A stretch of 64,000 nt of DNA from Apoderus coryli (GCA_911728435.2 OU452202.1:4815135-4879134), one strand, 5' to 3'. Shown: positions 1 through 12,228, counted from the stretch's first letter. Notes: a model not told the origin generated them from the sequence alone. Numbers and translations: made by a program.

Positions 1-286
1 CAGCTATAGTGTCTACCACAGTTTGTGTTGTTTGGCACGGTACTGGAAGTGAATACTTGATAGACATACTTTTATCAGAAAGCGCAGAATTACTGACTTG
101 ACGTTACGTTTTTCTAAAACATTCTCCAAAAATAGTCGTTTTTCACTAAATGAAAGTCTATTAAAATATTCAAAAACAAAACTTCGCTGTTCAGCACTAA
201 TCCTATATCAAAACATTTTTGTCTACAGCTGGACTTGCATTTTTTATAAGTTGGCTTAGTTTTATCTTCGTTCGCAAAAACCGGGT
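1..286. other. Unassigned flank
   Basis: I see no recognisable coding motif or repeat here. It probably includes the decayed upstream part of the LINE that becomes readable at 287. Confidence 0.3.
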
Positions 287-1866
287 TTGTTTCTCCAGGA
301 TGTTTTTAGTAAATTTCTTGAAAAAGCTGTGGAATTTCAATTGTCGCAATATTTCACGAATAATAAGTTATTCCTAGAAAATCAATCCGGTTTTCGCCCT
401 GGGTATAGTACAACGTCAGCTCTTTTAAACCTTTCTGATAATATTTTAAGACAACTGGATCAAACAAAGGCCACAGTTCTAACTTTAATAGATATGTCTA
501 AGGCTTTTGATAAGGTTAATCATCAACTACTGTGTGCAAAGTTAAAGTATTACGGAGTTGAGGACACTGGCATAGAATTTTTTAAATCATATCTTTCAAA
601 CCGACATCAATTAGTTAGAACAAATTCGTCTCAAATTGCCTCTGTCAAATCTGGAGTACCGCAAGGTGCAATTCTGGCGCCAATTTTATTTTAAATATAT
701 ACCATTGATATTGCAAAGTGCCTTAAATATTCAACTGTATACTCATACGCAGACCACATACAGATTTTGCATGATTTTGAACCAAATGATTATGATGACG
801 CTAATTATAATATAAATGAGGATCACAACAATTAAGTTCATCCTGTAATAATCATAATATGACAATAAATGCAGACAAAACTAAGGTATTACTGTATGCA
901 CCGAAAATTCGTTGTCAAGATCTGAAAATGTATTTTCATGTCGATATAAACGATCTTAACACCCCTTTGTCTGATGAAGCCAAAATTCTAGGAATTTTCT
1001 TTGATACAGTTATGAGATTCCATAAACGTGTAAATGGTATTATTCAAAAGACATTTGCGTGCTTTAAAACACTATTTGCCAATAGGTTCATTTTGAATTT
1101 TAAAGTGAGGAAAAAATTGTGTGAAAGTATAATTACACAGATGGCCGCATATGGTATAATGATGTACTACCCTTGTTTAGACTTTCTACATAAACAGAAA
1201 CTGCAAAAGATCTTAAACACGTCTTGTAGATTCGTTTATGGTATTCAAAATATGATCATATATCCCAAAAATACGCAGAATTGGAATGGCTCAGTATTGA
1301 GAATTTGTATAAATACTTCTTAGTATGCTTTGTTCACCGTCTTATTAACAAAAAAATTCCGGAACAAGAAAACTACTCCCTAGGTCCCAAATGATGCAGC
1401 GTAGTCTACGATACTCGTATACTGAGAGTTTTCATATTCCTAGCTATACCACCACACTTTTCCGAAGGTCATTTACCTTTAATGCTATAAAATTATATAA
1501 CAGTCTAGATTCCACAATGAAAATGCTTAAGATTTCTAAATTTAAAACCATATATAAGAATAATTTCCTTACAAGTCAGATACAGTTGTAAATTTTCCCT
1601 GCACTTTTAATCATTCTTATAATTGTCATAAAAAATGTTTGTTTAAATATTTGTAGTATAGTATACTTGTGTAAGTATTTACTTTTAGATATAGATTATT
1701 GTTTTTTTTATACAATACTGTTTTTTTTTTTGGGTTAAGTATTAAAATAGCACATCTAATTGCTAGACTTCGCCCTTTGATTGGCTAAGTATTAAGAATT
1801 ATTTTATAAGTTATTTATGTCCTATATTGAATACTTTTCGAAATAATAAAGACTATTATTATTATC
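287..1866 (+). mobile_element. LINE remnant A1, RT to 3' end
   Basis: This is a 5'-truncated non-LTR retrotransposon. Residues coded from 287 to 694 give reverse transcriptase palm motifs: SGFRPGYST, the catalytic-Asp block DMSKAFD, SYLSNR and SGVPQG. After a stop the next block reads YSYADH instead of YADD, so the second catalytic Asp is lost. Further frames at 859-1323 (MTINADKTKVLLYAP) and 1391-1591 (NAIKLYNSLDST) are the RT thumb and C-terminal tail, separated by stops and frameshifts. The 3' end has an AATAAAG signal and an ATT microsatellite at about 1842-1866. A short 3' UTR phrase (GACTTCGCCC) is shared with the minus-strand LINE at 12229, so the two belong to one family. CR1/Jockey-like group by motif style; the exact clade is uncertain. 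Confidence 0.85.
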
Positions 1867-2661
1867 ATGTTGTAAAGCAATTTCTTGTTCCATAATTGTC
1901 GTATTTCCTGCTATAACTGGAGAATTTTGTTCAGGGGACACAGTCTTAAAATTCCCGTTACCAACATTATTATTATATATCTTCAATCATGGGCACGGGT
2001 TGTTGGTGAAACACATTCGTGATGCTTATAATATATTCAGAGTAGATCCAACTTGAACTAAACTCCCAATTTCCGAGTTGAGGAAACACATTTCCTTTTT
2101 CATAACTCTCATGCAGTTTCTTAATTATGGATGCTCCATGCGAAAAGTCCTCGGTTCAAATCCTTGTTTTTGCGATTTTTTTTTATTTTTAATTCTTGAA
2201 TAAAGTATTTAGTTTATTAGGTTACTTTATTGGAAATAATAAACATAATACAATAATAAAAATATGAATTACTATTATGCTTTAAATCGATATATAGGGC
2301 CTATACCAAGATCCTTGTACAGGTTGCCTAAATCCAAAAAGATTGCACAATTTTGTCGATTTGGTGTCGTTCCCATTGTGTTAACATATTGGCACTGTGC
2401 AAAGTAATGGTACATTTTTACTTTCCCGAGCCAGGTAAAGTATTGTGAAGGCGCTTAAAAAATTGAGATAAAGGCGGATATAACCATTTTGGAGTCCCCT
2501 GAGACTACTAAGATCATTTCCAGATTCTATTTTGTTATCCAGGTCATATATTTTAGATTAGATTATATCTTGTCGTGAAAGTTTTCACGCGACAGAACAG
2601 ATTTTTTTTGTGTTATTCAAGAACATTTGCATCTACACATGGCATCATTGACTTTTTTGAC
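1867..2661. other. Non-coding stretch
   Basis: No coding signal. It holds a possible tRNA-like B box near 2153. Around 2451-2530 there is a degenerate phrase (GATATAACCATTTT) that recurs at about 41950 (plus) and 49125 (minus), so it is an old dispersed repeat. Confidence 0.4.
2105..2170 (+). repeat. Possible tRNA-like SINE head
   Basis: GGTTCAAATCC near 2153-2163 matches the RNA polymerase III B box, and the preceding bases resemble an anticodon-arm and variable-loop segment. A convincing A box is not seen and no cloverleaf closes, so this is a decayed SINE or chance. Confidence 0.25.
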
Positions 2662-3179
2662 TTAAGGCTCGTTTTCATGTGACGACAATTACGCGACTTT
2701 AGTGCTATGACACTAAAAGTCACGACATTTTAAAACATGCAAACTTCAAAGTCACGTTGTCGCGGCAACAATTTGAAGCCATTAGTGTCGCGATATCAAA
2801 ATCATGTTGATATTTTTGTGACATTTTACGTTAGTTCCATGTACCATACCTGGTGAAAACAGCAGGGTCGCATTGTCGTGACCACGTGTTAAAGTGAGGT
2901 TAAAAAATATTGGTTTACAAGTTAAACAATGGAAAAGGAAAATGTTGTTTTCGATATCGCCCACTTTTTGGAGGAATATCAAAAAATGGCTTGTTTGTGG
3001 AATAAAATTAATCGAGAATTTAAAGACGTCAGAACATTGCGCAAAAAAATAAGGAGTATTCGTGGTACATACAATACAGAAATCGTGACATTAAATACAT
3101 GAAAACAACCACTAAAATGTCATATTGTCATGGCTTAAAGTGTCATAACATTATTATGTCGCATGAAAACGAACCTTAA
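2662..3179. mobile_element. PIF/Harbinger-like TIR element
   Basis: The ends are inverted repeats: TTAAGGCTCGTTTTCATG at 2662 and its near complement CATGAAAACGAACCTTAA ending at 3179. Similarity extends inward with diverged AGTGTCATAACA-type blocks. PIF/Harbinger elements target TWA trinucleotides, which fits the TTA/TAA at the ends, but I could not resolve an identical target duplication. Inside lies a remnant of the MADF/Myb-like second gene that such elements carry. At about 520 bp it is non-autonomous, and no transposase is visible. Confidence 0.6.
2929..3102 (+). pseudogene. MADF (Myb/SANT-like) protein remnant
   Basis: A 57-residue frame starts MEKENVVFDIAHFLEEY and continues with CLWNKINREFKDV and KKIRSIRGTYNTE. 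This is the pattern of a MADF DNA-binding domain: a hydrophobic helix with Tyr, then LW..., a central Trp block, then a KI..LR..Y..E helix. The middle (usual AW..I segment) is missing, so it is internally deleted. In PIF/Harbinger transposons a MADF-like protein is the second gene and helps bind the ends and import the transposase. Lying inside matching terminal repeats supports that origin. It ends in TGA at 3100-3102, is too short to be functional, and is unlikely to be a host gene. Confidence 0.6.
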
Positions 3180-5540
3180 CTTTGATTGATACCATTCCAT
3201 ACCCCAAATACTCGAATGCGTAATCATGGTTTGATTTTTTCTCACCAATCGCGCCTACCAACATGTTGCTTTGTTCGCCGTTGTAATTAATGAAATTTCT
3301 ATGAATAGCTAAATTATCTCAAGGTAAGCACTGCCTTTTGATTTTATGCATTGCATAAATTATTCGAAGACTAATAATAATTGATCTGTCATCTTTTGGG
3401 AAAATATTGATGAGTCATAAACCGATGAAACTGCTGACAGGTACAAGTAAATCTTTGAACAGACAAATCTTTGAATTAAAGTGTTATGTGTAAGCGTTGC
3501 GAAATATTTTTAGATCAAAGCCAATAAGGTCAAAGTCTTTCATTTCATGATCTACCAGAGTTTGTGGCAATTTTAACTAGCCAAGCATTTTCAGTATATA
3601 ATATTTACAGAAAAATTCATATGAAATTCTTATATGTTGAATCATTATGTCACATTAAACAAAAAAAATACTTGTTTGTCAAAATTTATCTTTATTATTT
3701 TTGCGTTCTCTTAAGCATTGTTCTAAAAGAAGTGTGGGCAAATATTGAATCGACGATACCAGCGCGTTCTCTAAAGAAACAATAAAAGCGGCGTCTTTTA
3801 TTCCTTTTAAACATTCCGTTTGTTCTCATAATATTTGTTCAACTTAATCGGAATTTAAGACGATTACAGCTCGCGTTGTCACCTTAAAACCACCCTAAAT
3901 AGGTACACATATCATTTTGTGTACATTAGAAATTTAAGCTCTGATTTATAGATATAGGAATCATTTTTTAGCCGTAAGAATGTTCATTTTGTTGACATAT
4001 TAATCAGTGTTAAGCTATTTGCCTGATTACCTATAGAAGCATTTATGTACACGAATATTAAAATCTTAAAAATGGTGTTTACGTTTTTATCGGAGAACTT
4101 GGAATTTCGTTATATTTATATATAAATTCCAAGTGTACCTAATTTAACTTTTCAGGAAAAAAAGAACCGAAAAGATAATTGTATATCATTCCACATAACA
4201 GATTTGTTTAAACTGAGTACTGGTCGTGACATTCTAGGACGAGATGGGGATTTTCCGAAGCCGACCACCTACAGTTTTGCGAATTTACAATGCAATTTGA
4301 AGTAAAGGTGGCTGTCCAAAACATATGTTTGGGAAAATCCACATCCTTCCCTTTCTATCCTTGAAACGAACCTGAGCAATAGAATCTGAGGTTCAAGTCA
4401 CGTTCCTTCAGAGTAGAAATGAATTTTGGTTTATAATGTCGAAAATTGTTTCCTCAAAATTCGATAGAAACTACTAGTCGATATCTCGCTTCGGTCTGAA
4501 ATATTCGACAAGGATGTTATTTTATTTTCTGTAGCATCTAACTAAGTACTGTTATTAACATAAATATGTTCGTTTTCACTTATCTATATTTTGTGTCCTT
4601 TCTTAAAAGGAGCAGTTTGCTTAAATTTTGAAATGATGCACGACACTGTAAATTGACAAAGACGTTTATCGGGATGCCTTACTTTAAAAATATCGCCAAC
4701 GTTCCTAAGTGGATTATTTTCACCACATATGAGAAATATTCTTATTTTTTCTTGAAGAGAGAGCATTATTTTTTATGTTTTTACAACAAAATACGATGCT
4801 AATGACAGAATTCTGTTTAGATGTCATTTTTATTTATCAGAATCGCGTGTTTATTTTGTCCACAGCGTATTTTATATACTTCATAATTCGGTGTGGTATT
4901 TCGTAATGCATTGTGTATTATTGCTTTGAAAATCAATTATTTAGGTTTTCACAGAAGTTACTATCATCCAAGTATTGCATATCGGCAACATTCTAGGGTT
5001 TTCAGACACGTTTACCATTTAAAACAATATTATGTAAAATATATTTCCACTTTGCATCATTTATGTTAAAATGTTCAAGTCTTCATTCTGATATTTCCAA
5101 AAAACAAAATAACAAAAGCAAAAATGCTTTAAAAAATAGTGATTATTTTACTAGCACGTTGCTATGTGTTAGATGAAGTAGATTTTTAAAATTTTATTTT
5201 AAATATTTGCTAAAAAATGTGAAAAGAATAACCTCATCGCAGGTCGCTCAAACTTTGTACTATACATAAAATTACATAAGAAACAACTTTTTTTTTTTTG
5301 AAAAAGTAGCATTTGAAAAGTTAGCTTTTATGTTTTCGATAATACAAAACGATACTCCTGCAACTCTCCAATCACAAATAGACTGTAGATCGTTTGCATA
5401 GCAACCAGTTTGTTACAATCAGATTTCGTTATCATATTTCACATCATCTGTTAGTTATTTACTGTAAATGAAAAATAATTACATTGCAAAGAGGACAAAA
5501 TTATTGGTTTTACCTACACAAACGATTTTTTTAATTTAGC
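3180..5540. other. AT-rich stretch without recognised genes
   Basis: Short frames here show no motif. A small inverted repeat (CTTGGAATTT / AAATTCCAAG) lies near 4098-4131. I see no convincing promoter or exon. Confidence 0.35.
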
Positions 5541-5555
5541 AGGGCCTCAGTCTAA

Positions 5556-5920
5556 TTCAGTATTATGACGTTAAAAAACAACTCTTGTTCGGGATTTGAT
5601 AATATAACAACGCTATGTCTAAAACAAGTACGGCAATCTGTCTCACGACCACTTAGCTTTATAATAAACCAGATTTTTGCCACAGGAAACTGTCGACTGC
5701 ATTTCAAAAAAGCTATAATAAAACCCATTTATAAAGGTAGTGAAAAAAATAATGTCCTTAATTATAGACCTACGAGTCTAATTTCCAATGTGGCAAAAAT
5801 ATTCGAAAATATAACTGTCGCATTTTTTAATAAAAACAATTTAATATCTAGAAACCAATATGGTTTTATCTAAGGAAAATTGGCTGGTGATGATATGGCT
5901 TCGCTAACATCACAGATATA
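5556..5920 (+). pseudogene. LINE C, RT N-terminal part
   Basis: The frame from 5565 reads the start of a LINE reverse transcriptase: SGFDNIT, then IIKPIYKGSEKNNVLNYRP and SLISNVAKIFE, the conserved NYRPxSL block. A single TAA at 5871-5873 interrupts the fingers region. The same frame then continues (GDDMASLTSQIY) up to the TA at 5919-5920, where a palindromic element is inserted. If that element and one TA are removed, the frame runs on into the RT at 7702 without a shift. A stop at 5553 suggests the copy is 5'-truncated, so no endonuclease is present. Confidence 0.85.
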
Positions 5921-7699
5921 CAGGGTGAGCCACGAGGAACTGTACATACTTCTATCATAAGTAGAGGCACGTTAAGGGATTATCAAATGACGATTAAAAA
6001 ATGTCTCCTTGTTTTGATTATTAATATATATAGGGTGAATTATGGATCTTCACCAAAACAATGTTTCGTCATATATTTTCAATCATTAAGTCGATTAATC
6101 TCATTTTTTGATAAAAGTGTGTATTGGTATCTGGCAACTATCTGACATATTCAGAATTGAAAAAATCCAAGTCCGTCTTCGAGAAAATTTGTCAGACTAC
6201 TTCATATTCAACACTTCACCCTGTATATGATTTTTCAAAAATCTGATATAATTTGTTCAGAGGGCATAAATAGACAGTTAGACCTGGGTATTTGAATTTT
6301 TTGTTACACTCACCTCACATTTCCAATTAAAGATTCATTTTAGAACCAAATTGAATATTGGCGATAATGAAATATCTAACGGTATAATAATGTTTAGTTA
6401 TTGAAAACAAATCTTCAAAATAAACGGAAATCACACACACTGTGCTCCAGTATGGTAAATACCATAATTTGAATTGATATACAGGACCAGATTTAAAAAT
6501 CTGGCATATCTGGTTTATCCCAATAATTCACGCTGTATATAACTTTTTCCACCCGTAATAGACGGAAAACAGATAAAAAATGTTTGTAATAACCTAGTTT
6601 TCTTATTTGTTTGAGGAAAACTCATGTGTCTAATTATTTTAATCGGAATGAAATGAACAAGCCAGGGAAATGTTTATTCATAAATTAAGAAATAAAATAA
6701 AAAACAATAACCAAACAATAAAACAGTTTTAACAATGTGGAACAAAGTAAAAAACAATTTAATAAACATTACGATTATAGAAGATGTTCAAAATGAAATC
6801 CATCTATTTTAATACACTTTTCTTGACGAATGTTTAAATGTGTAATGGACTTTCTGATTGTCAGTGGGTCATTTCTGGTAATATTGCAACAGTGAATAAT
6901 TCTGTTAATGAGCTGTTGTGTTTTATAATCGTAATGTTTATTAAATTGATTTTTACTTTGTTCCACATTGTTAAAACTGTTTTATTGTTTGGTTATTGTT
7001 TGTTATTTTATTTCTTAATTTATGAATAAACATTTCCCTGGCTTGTTCATTTCATTCCGATTAAAATAATTAGGCACATGAGTTTTCCTCAAACAAATAA
7101 GAAAACTAGATTATTACAAACATTTTTTATCTGTTTTCTATCTCTTACGGGTGGAAAAAGTTATTTGCAGGGTGAATTATTGGGATGAACCAGATATGCC
7201 AGAATTTTAAATCCGGCCCTGTAAATCAATTCAAATTATGGTATTTACCATACTGGAGCACAGTGTGTGTCGTTTCTGTCTATTTTGAAGATTTCTTTTT
7301 AATAACTAAACATTATTGTACAGTAAGATACTTCATTATAGCAAATTTTCGGGTCTAACTGTCAATTTATGCCCTCTGGAAAAATTATATCAGATTTTTG
7401 AAAAATCATATACTGGGTGAAGTGTTGAATATGAAGCAGTCCCACAAATTTTCTCGAAGACGGACCTGGATTTTTTCAATTCTGAATACCAGACACCAAT
7501 ACACACTTTTATAAAAAAATTAGATAAATCGACTTAATCATTGAAAAGATATGACGAAACATTGTTTTGGTGAATATCCATAATTCACCCTGAATATTAA
7601 TAATAAAAACAAGGAGACATTTTTAATGGTTATTTGATAATCCCCTAAGGTGCCTCTACTTATGGTAGAAGTATGTACAGTTCCTCGTGACTCACCCTG
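5921..7699. mobile_element. Palindromic mariner-like element
   Basis: A 1779-bp insertion begins CAGGGTGAGCCACGAGG and ends with the complement (CCTCGTGACTCACCCTG), flanked by TA on both sides. The two arms, about 5921-6775 and 6925-7699, are inverted copies of each other, so the element is almost one giant hairpin with a spacer of about 150 bp. The TA duplication and CAGGG termini are typical of Tc1/mariner elements. The spacer retains the last part of a transposase on the minus strand. It splits a LINE reverse transcriptase exactly, which fixes its ends. Likely origin: internal deletion and inverted duplication of a mariner-like parent. Arm identity is high but not perfect. Confidence 0.85.
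6775..6966 (-). pseudogene. Mariner-like transposase C-terminus
   Basis: The minus-strand frame ends with INRIIHCCNITRN, RKSITHLNIRQEKCI and DGFHFEHLL. The final block matches the conserved end of IS630/Tc1-mariner transposases (C-I-x-x-x-G-x-H-F-E-H). Only this tail survives, in the unique spacer at the centre of the palindromic element, so it cannot be active. It identifies the parent of the element. Confidence 0.6.
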
Positions 7700-7701
7700 T
7701 A

Positions 7702-8837
7702 TAAGTCATTGGATATTCGAAGATCGTGCGCGGGAGTATTTGTTGATTTGGCAAAGGCTTTTGATACAGTTAGTCATCGTGGACTATTAGCCAAACTATA
7801 TAATATGGGCATACGGGGTAACTCACATGAACTTATAAAAAACTACTTGACAGATCGACAACAAGCAGTTAAAATTTATGAATTTAAAAGTGCTTACCAG
7901 ACTGTCAACTATGGAATCCCACAGGGGACAGTTCTGGGACCAATTTTATTGTTGGCTTACGTAAATGACCTCCTGGAGATGAGATGTAGTGGTAAAATTA
8001 TATATTATGCGGATGACACTTTGCTGTTGTTTAACGGAAAGGATTGGGTGGAGGTTGAGGAAAAGGTTAAGGCGGCCCTAACAACAATGATTCAATGGTT
8101 TGATAATAATCTACTAACCATTAGCATTGCTAAAACCCAATATCTACCAATTTCGGCATACAAAGACCGGCTGCCAGTGTGCGATGCTGTTGGAGTTACC
8201 TTGCTATTTAGACCAACTTCCATGTATATTCAGTCAGTTAAATATATGAAATATTTCGCCATTTTCATCGATAATAACCTGAAGTGGGCCACCCACATTC
8301 ACCATTTAGTTAAAAAAATTGAGGCCTCTGATTTATCTATTTAAAAGAATTAAATCTATTCTTGATAGGGACAAACTGATACAAGTATATTTTGCGCTGG
8401 TTCAGTCATTGTTGTCTTATGTAATTGTGTCATGGGGAGGTGCATACCCTACAACACTAAGGCCACTTGTGAATATACAAAAAAGGATTCTTAATATAAT
8501 TTTTAATCTAAATATAAAGTATCCCTCAGACCAGATCTTCGCAGAATTTAGAGTACTTACCGTAAGAAAACAACTTTTTTATAAACAAGCTGTACTTCAA
8601 ATGATGAGGAATAATCTATTATTTAATAATACACCAGATCATATCTACTCTACCAGACATAGAATCAATCAAAATTTAAACTTACCACGGACAAATTTGC
8701 GATTAGGGCAGAGATGCTTTACGTACGTTGGACAAACAATTTACAATAAGCTGTCTCAAGATACCAGAACGAAAAAAAGTCTCAAAAAATTTCCGAGAAT
8801 ACTAAATGAGTGGCTTCTGGATTTTGACGAAAATTAA
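7702..8837 (+). pseudogene. LINE C, RT catalytic and C-terminal part
   Basis: Continuation of the RT cut by the palindromic element. Motifs in order: VFVDLAKAFD (first Asp), NYLTDRQQAV, YGIPQGTVLGP, YYADDTLLLF (intact catalytic YADD) and NLLTISIAKTQYL, then LKWATHIHHL. At an A7 run near 8313-8319 a one-base slip moves the frame. The tail continues as LIYLFKRIKSILDRDKL, SYVIVSWGG and NKLSQDTRTKKS up to the stop at 8835-8837. The copy therefore carries one nonsense codon, one slip and one insertion but keeps its catalytic residues, so it is fairly young. CR1/Jockey-type by style. Confidence 0.85.
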
Positions 8838-10240
8838 ATATTTACAAGTTGATGTTGGCTGGATATCGATCTATATTATATTTTGTTTGTTTTATATATG
8901 GCTTTTGTTGTTTTGATTTTGAATTTTCCCTTTAGTTTTTTTTTCTTTATTAATTAATAAATCATTTATATAAGTATGCTCATTGTGTAAAATACAGATC
9001 AATAATTAGATTATCGTGATTTCTGACAAGTTTCTGTAACTTAGCGAATTAAGATTTACCTAACTGTAATTTGTTATACACCTGAATTAATATTATTATT
9101 CTTCTGATTATAATTAGGCCAAACATATTGAGTGAGGGTGATGTATTAAAATGTAATTCTGCAGTGGAGTAAATTGTAACAAAATTAATTAATAATTTTT
9201 CTAACGATGTCTAAATTACAGAATTATCAAAAAAATATTAAACTCGCTCTGTATCTACATGAACTTGTTATAAGTAGCCTACTTCACAATAAAGACGGCA
9301 ACTGAAGATGTTTTTAACGTAGTAATTTCCCATTCTGTATTAATCACAGTCACTTTCAGACATCCCCTGATTGGTTTTAAGAAGAAAAGGTATAGTAACC
9401 CGCTGAGCATACACTAATAACGTTTGTTTTTTGTCCCTTTTTGCATTTCATATTTTATAGTTTTTTCGTTTTTTTTTATATTCTGTAAACCAGTCGCAAT
9501 TTAGGTCGGTTACTTACCAGAGCTACTCATACTGTGTTATTATTTAGATTCATTAATTTTAATAAGTTAGTGTATTTTCTGTAACACCCTGTTTTGTCTG
9601 TAAAAAGCGACATCCAACTGTGCTCTAGTAATTGGAAAATACTGAATAGTATTTGTTTGTGAGTGAAGCTATTATCTAGTAATTTCACCGCAGCAGTTGT
9701 GTAAGAAGAAATAACGACTTATTTTTCAATTGAATAAGAATGGCTCTTTCTCCTGTTATGATAATAAATCATTTATTTTAAAACATACGTTTGTTATGGA
9801 AGTTGTTAATTTAGTACATATTTTTGAATTATTTCGTAACGTTTCAAAATATATTTTTGGAGTGCTTATGGTTGGTATCATCGTTGATGACATTTATGGG
9901 CTTGCATGCAAGTAATATCGAAATGAGCAGTGGTCCTATTGTCATATTGCATCCGGTCGAAGTATTTTTATTATGACATTTTTATTATGACACTATCATT
10001 ATTCAACTCAAACCAAAGCTATCTTTCTATTTCTAACGATTGAAATATTTGATCACTTTCTACCTCTGCATTACGCCAAATTTTTGTGCCATTAGTTTTA
10101 CCAAACATTTCTACAGTAATATTCAATTTTTTTCACAAAAATATTTTTTTGAACGGAAAATATGTGATGTGAAAGCCAATAGCAGTAGATAATATCATTA
10201 GAATAAGGAATATCTTAAAACAAAATAATTACCCATTATC
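8838..10240. other. Non-coding stretch
   Basis: The first 150 bp probably contain the 3' UTR of the preceding LINE. Beyond about 9000 I see only AT-rich sequence, with no coding motif or clear repeat. Confidence 0.35.
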
Positions 10241-10244
10241 ATGT

Positions 10245-10680
10245 GTGAATAGATGTGTGAATTTAGCTATAGAGGGCTGAAACTCAAACATTTATGGTTA
10301 CCTTTCATTGAGGGTTTAGCTTACAAACTGCAGGGGATTTTTAGAAACACTCATATAAGGTCAGCTTTCTACAATTTAAGAACCCTAATCTTACTATACA
10401 GCAGTCTAAAAAGCAGAATTTCTTTTGACAAATGAGGTTTGCTTTACAGGATTCCATTGTAAAATATTATATCGGACAAACTAAACAATATTTGATCACC
10501 AGGATTAAGCAACACAGGTCGGATTGTAAACTGTCAACCAATTTATAACAGAAAAAAATAGCTTAGGTCCTTCATCATTTTGATAATGGACACCATTTCA
10601 TACTTAACGATGTCAAAGTGCTTGACCGAGAAAAACATTTTCGAAAGCGTAATATCAGCGATATGATACAGATCGATTAA
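10245..10680 (+). pseudogene. Penelope-like element, GIY-YIG end
   Basis: Two frames give the C-terminal end of a Penelope-like polyprotein. The first (10253-10435) reads YRGLKLKHLWLPFIEGL and IRSAFYNLRTL, the linker that precedes the nuclease in these elements. The second, after a frameshift, reads LYRIP...KYYIGQTKQYLITRIKQH with the YIG motif and the following Arg (about 10463-10515), then HHFDNGHHFILNDVKVLDRE and RNISDMIQID. This is the GIY-YIG endonuclease, which nicks target DNA for reverse transcription. No reverse transcriptase part is visible upstream, so the copy is truncated and frameshifted. Confidence 0.75.
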
Positions 10681-10924
10681 CCTCCATAACGCTGTTAATT
10701 TCAGGATGAATACGCAAGGTTTGAAAAAGTTCTATATTAATTTGGTGAATCAGTATTCAACAAAAAATAAACAACTATTAGACAGTATACTTGGTTGGTT
10801 TACTTAGGTATAGGAATTATATTTAAATACTATTGTTTTCGATATGGAGGTATACTGATGGAAGGGCATTGTCTTTAAAGGATTGTTCCGAGCAGCTGTG
10901 AAACTTTTATTATGATTTATCATA

Positions 10925-11862
10925 ATGACAATTAAAAAAAAACACCTTTACTTGTTGCAGCGTTTACTAGTATTAGCCCATTTTCAAGTGACTAATATGG
11001 AAACATTTTCATTATATAGAGAACCTATGCAAATAACAAATGCTAGTTTTCCAGTAACATACCCCATATATACAGACAATTTTATTTGTAATAATAACAT
11101 TCTTAATTTCAAATTGCAACAAAATAATATCAATGCTTTACATATTTATACTGACGGTTCTAGGTTCGAGAACCGAGTAGGTTGTGCCTTTTTTTTTGTA
11201 CCTGAATTCGTATACATATACAGAATTACATACATATACAGATTGCCTGATGTATGTTCCGTGTTTACAGCAGAGGCCATTGCCATAGAATCAGCACAAG
11301 CCTCTGAAACCACATATACTGGCACGGAACCTGCGCTGGGCTTGTCTAAAAGAACGGCGAGGGAACTCCTCAAGTGCTGGGCCAAAAACGAGCACCAGAG
11401 ATATTGGGAACATATTCCCAAGCAGGAGCATGGGAAGAGGTTTATATCTGGTGCCGCAACAAAACGCACTGAAAAACTGCTATCATTAAGCAGGAGTCAG
11501 ATGCGAATAACTATGGGACTGCTTACTGGGCATTGCGCTCTGAGAGACCACCTAAATAAGATGGGGCTGTACAATGGGGACCTGCAATGCAGATTGTGTA
11601 ATGGGGCAGTTGAAACAGCTTACCATGTAATATGTGAGTGTGTAGTTCTACAACGAAGAAGACACGCTATATTTGGGCATTCGCTGATTGCGCCAGCAGA
11701 TATTGACACCCAACACATAACTGAACTCCACAAGTTAGTGGAGGGTACAGGGCTGCTGGATTGGGTGGCATAATATACGGGGATCTTTCACCATAAGCCC
11801 ATGAAGCTGCAGTGAAACCGGGGACTTAAGTCGTACGGACCCTTTCAAAAAAAAAAAAAAAG
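10925..11862 (+). pseudogene. Chimeric LINE ORF: RNase H joined to a LINE tail
   Basis: One 282-residue frame fuses two unrelated LINE pieces. Up to about 11310 it reads the first half of an RNase H domain: HIYTDGSRFENRVGCAFFF (catalytic Asp) and VFTAEAIAIESA (catalytic Glu). From about 11311 it switches to the region downstream of RNase H in another LINE: TEPALGLSKRTARELLKCW, LLSLSRSQMRITMGLLTGH, and a zinc-knuckle-like CRLCN...HVICEC. It stops at 11773 and is followed by a short UTR and a run of about 15 A. The rest of the first RNase H resumes after that A run. So a 5'-truncated LINE copy landed in an older LINE and happens to stay in frame. Confidence 0.75.
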
Positions 11863-12065
11863 GGCATGTTGGTGTTTTGGGAAACGAAATCGTAGATAAA
11901 GCAGCAAAATCTGCATGTCATATCACTAATACATACAGGGTTTTTGTGTACAACGATCTAATGCAGTTCTTTAAGAGAAATAGCTTTTCTAATAATCTGT
12001 GGCTAATAGACACAAAAAAAATCATAATGACAAATAAAAATTTTGTTACGTTCATATCCATATGA
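11863..12065 (+). pseudogene. RNase H C-terminal part of the host LINE
   Basis: Right after the A tract the frame reads GHVGVLGNEIVDKAAKSA, the conserved end of RNase H with its last catalytic His and Asp. About 55 residues expected between the Glu block before the inserted LINE and this point are absent, so the insertion was accompanied by a deletion. The rest (KNLWLID-like tail to 12065) is degenerate. Confidence 0.7.
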
Positions 12066-12228
12066 TTGTACCAATTATAGTTTAATATATTTCTTTTATA
12101 CTCACGGGTTGTAAATTATATGCTGTTCATGTTTCTGTTTTCTTATTGTGTTTGTCACCTTTTGTTTTAGCCTGAAAATGCGGAAATAAACTCGCGAAAG
12201 TTCGCAGACCTGACAAAACCTCATAATA

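Noticed and set aside
10855..10912. CTGATGG...TTCCGAG...GAAAC downstream of the Penelope-like remnant
   Set aside because: The core is altered (CTGATGG) and the stem is poor; too weak to list with the hammerhead-like motifs.
11146..11469. 107-codon minus-strand frame
   Set aside because: Antisense shadow of the chimeric LINE ORF on the plus strand.
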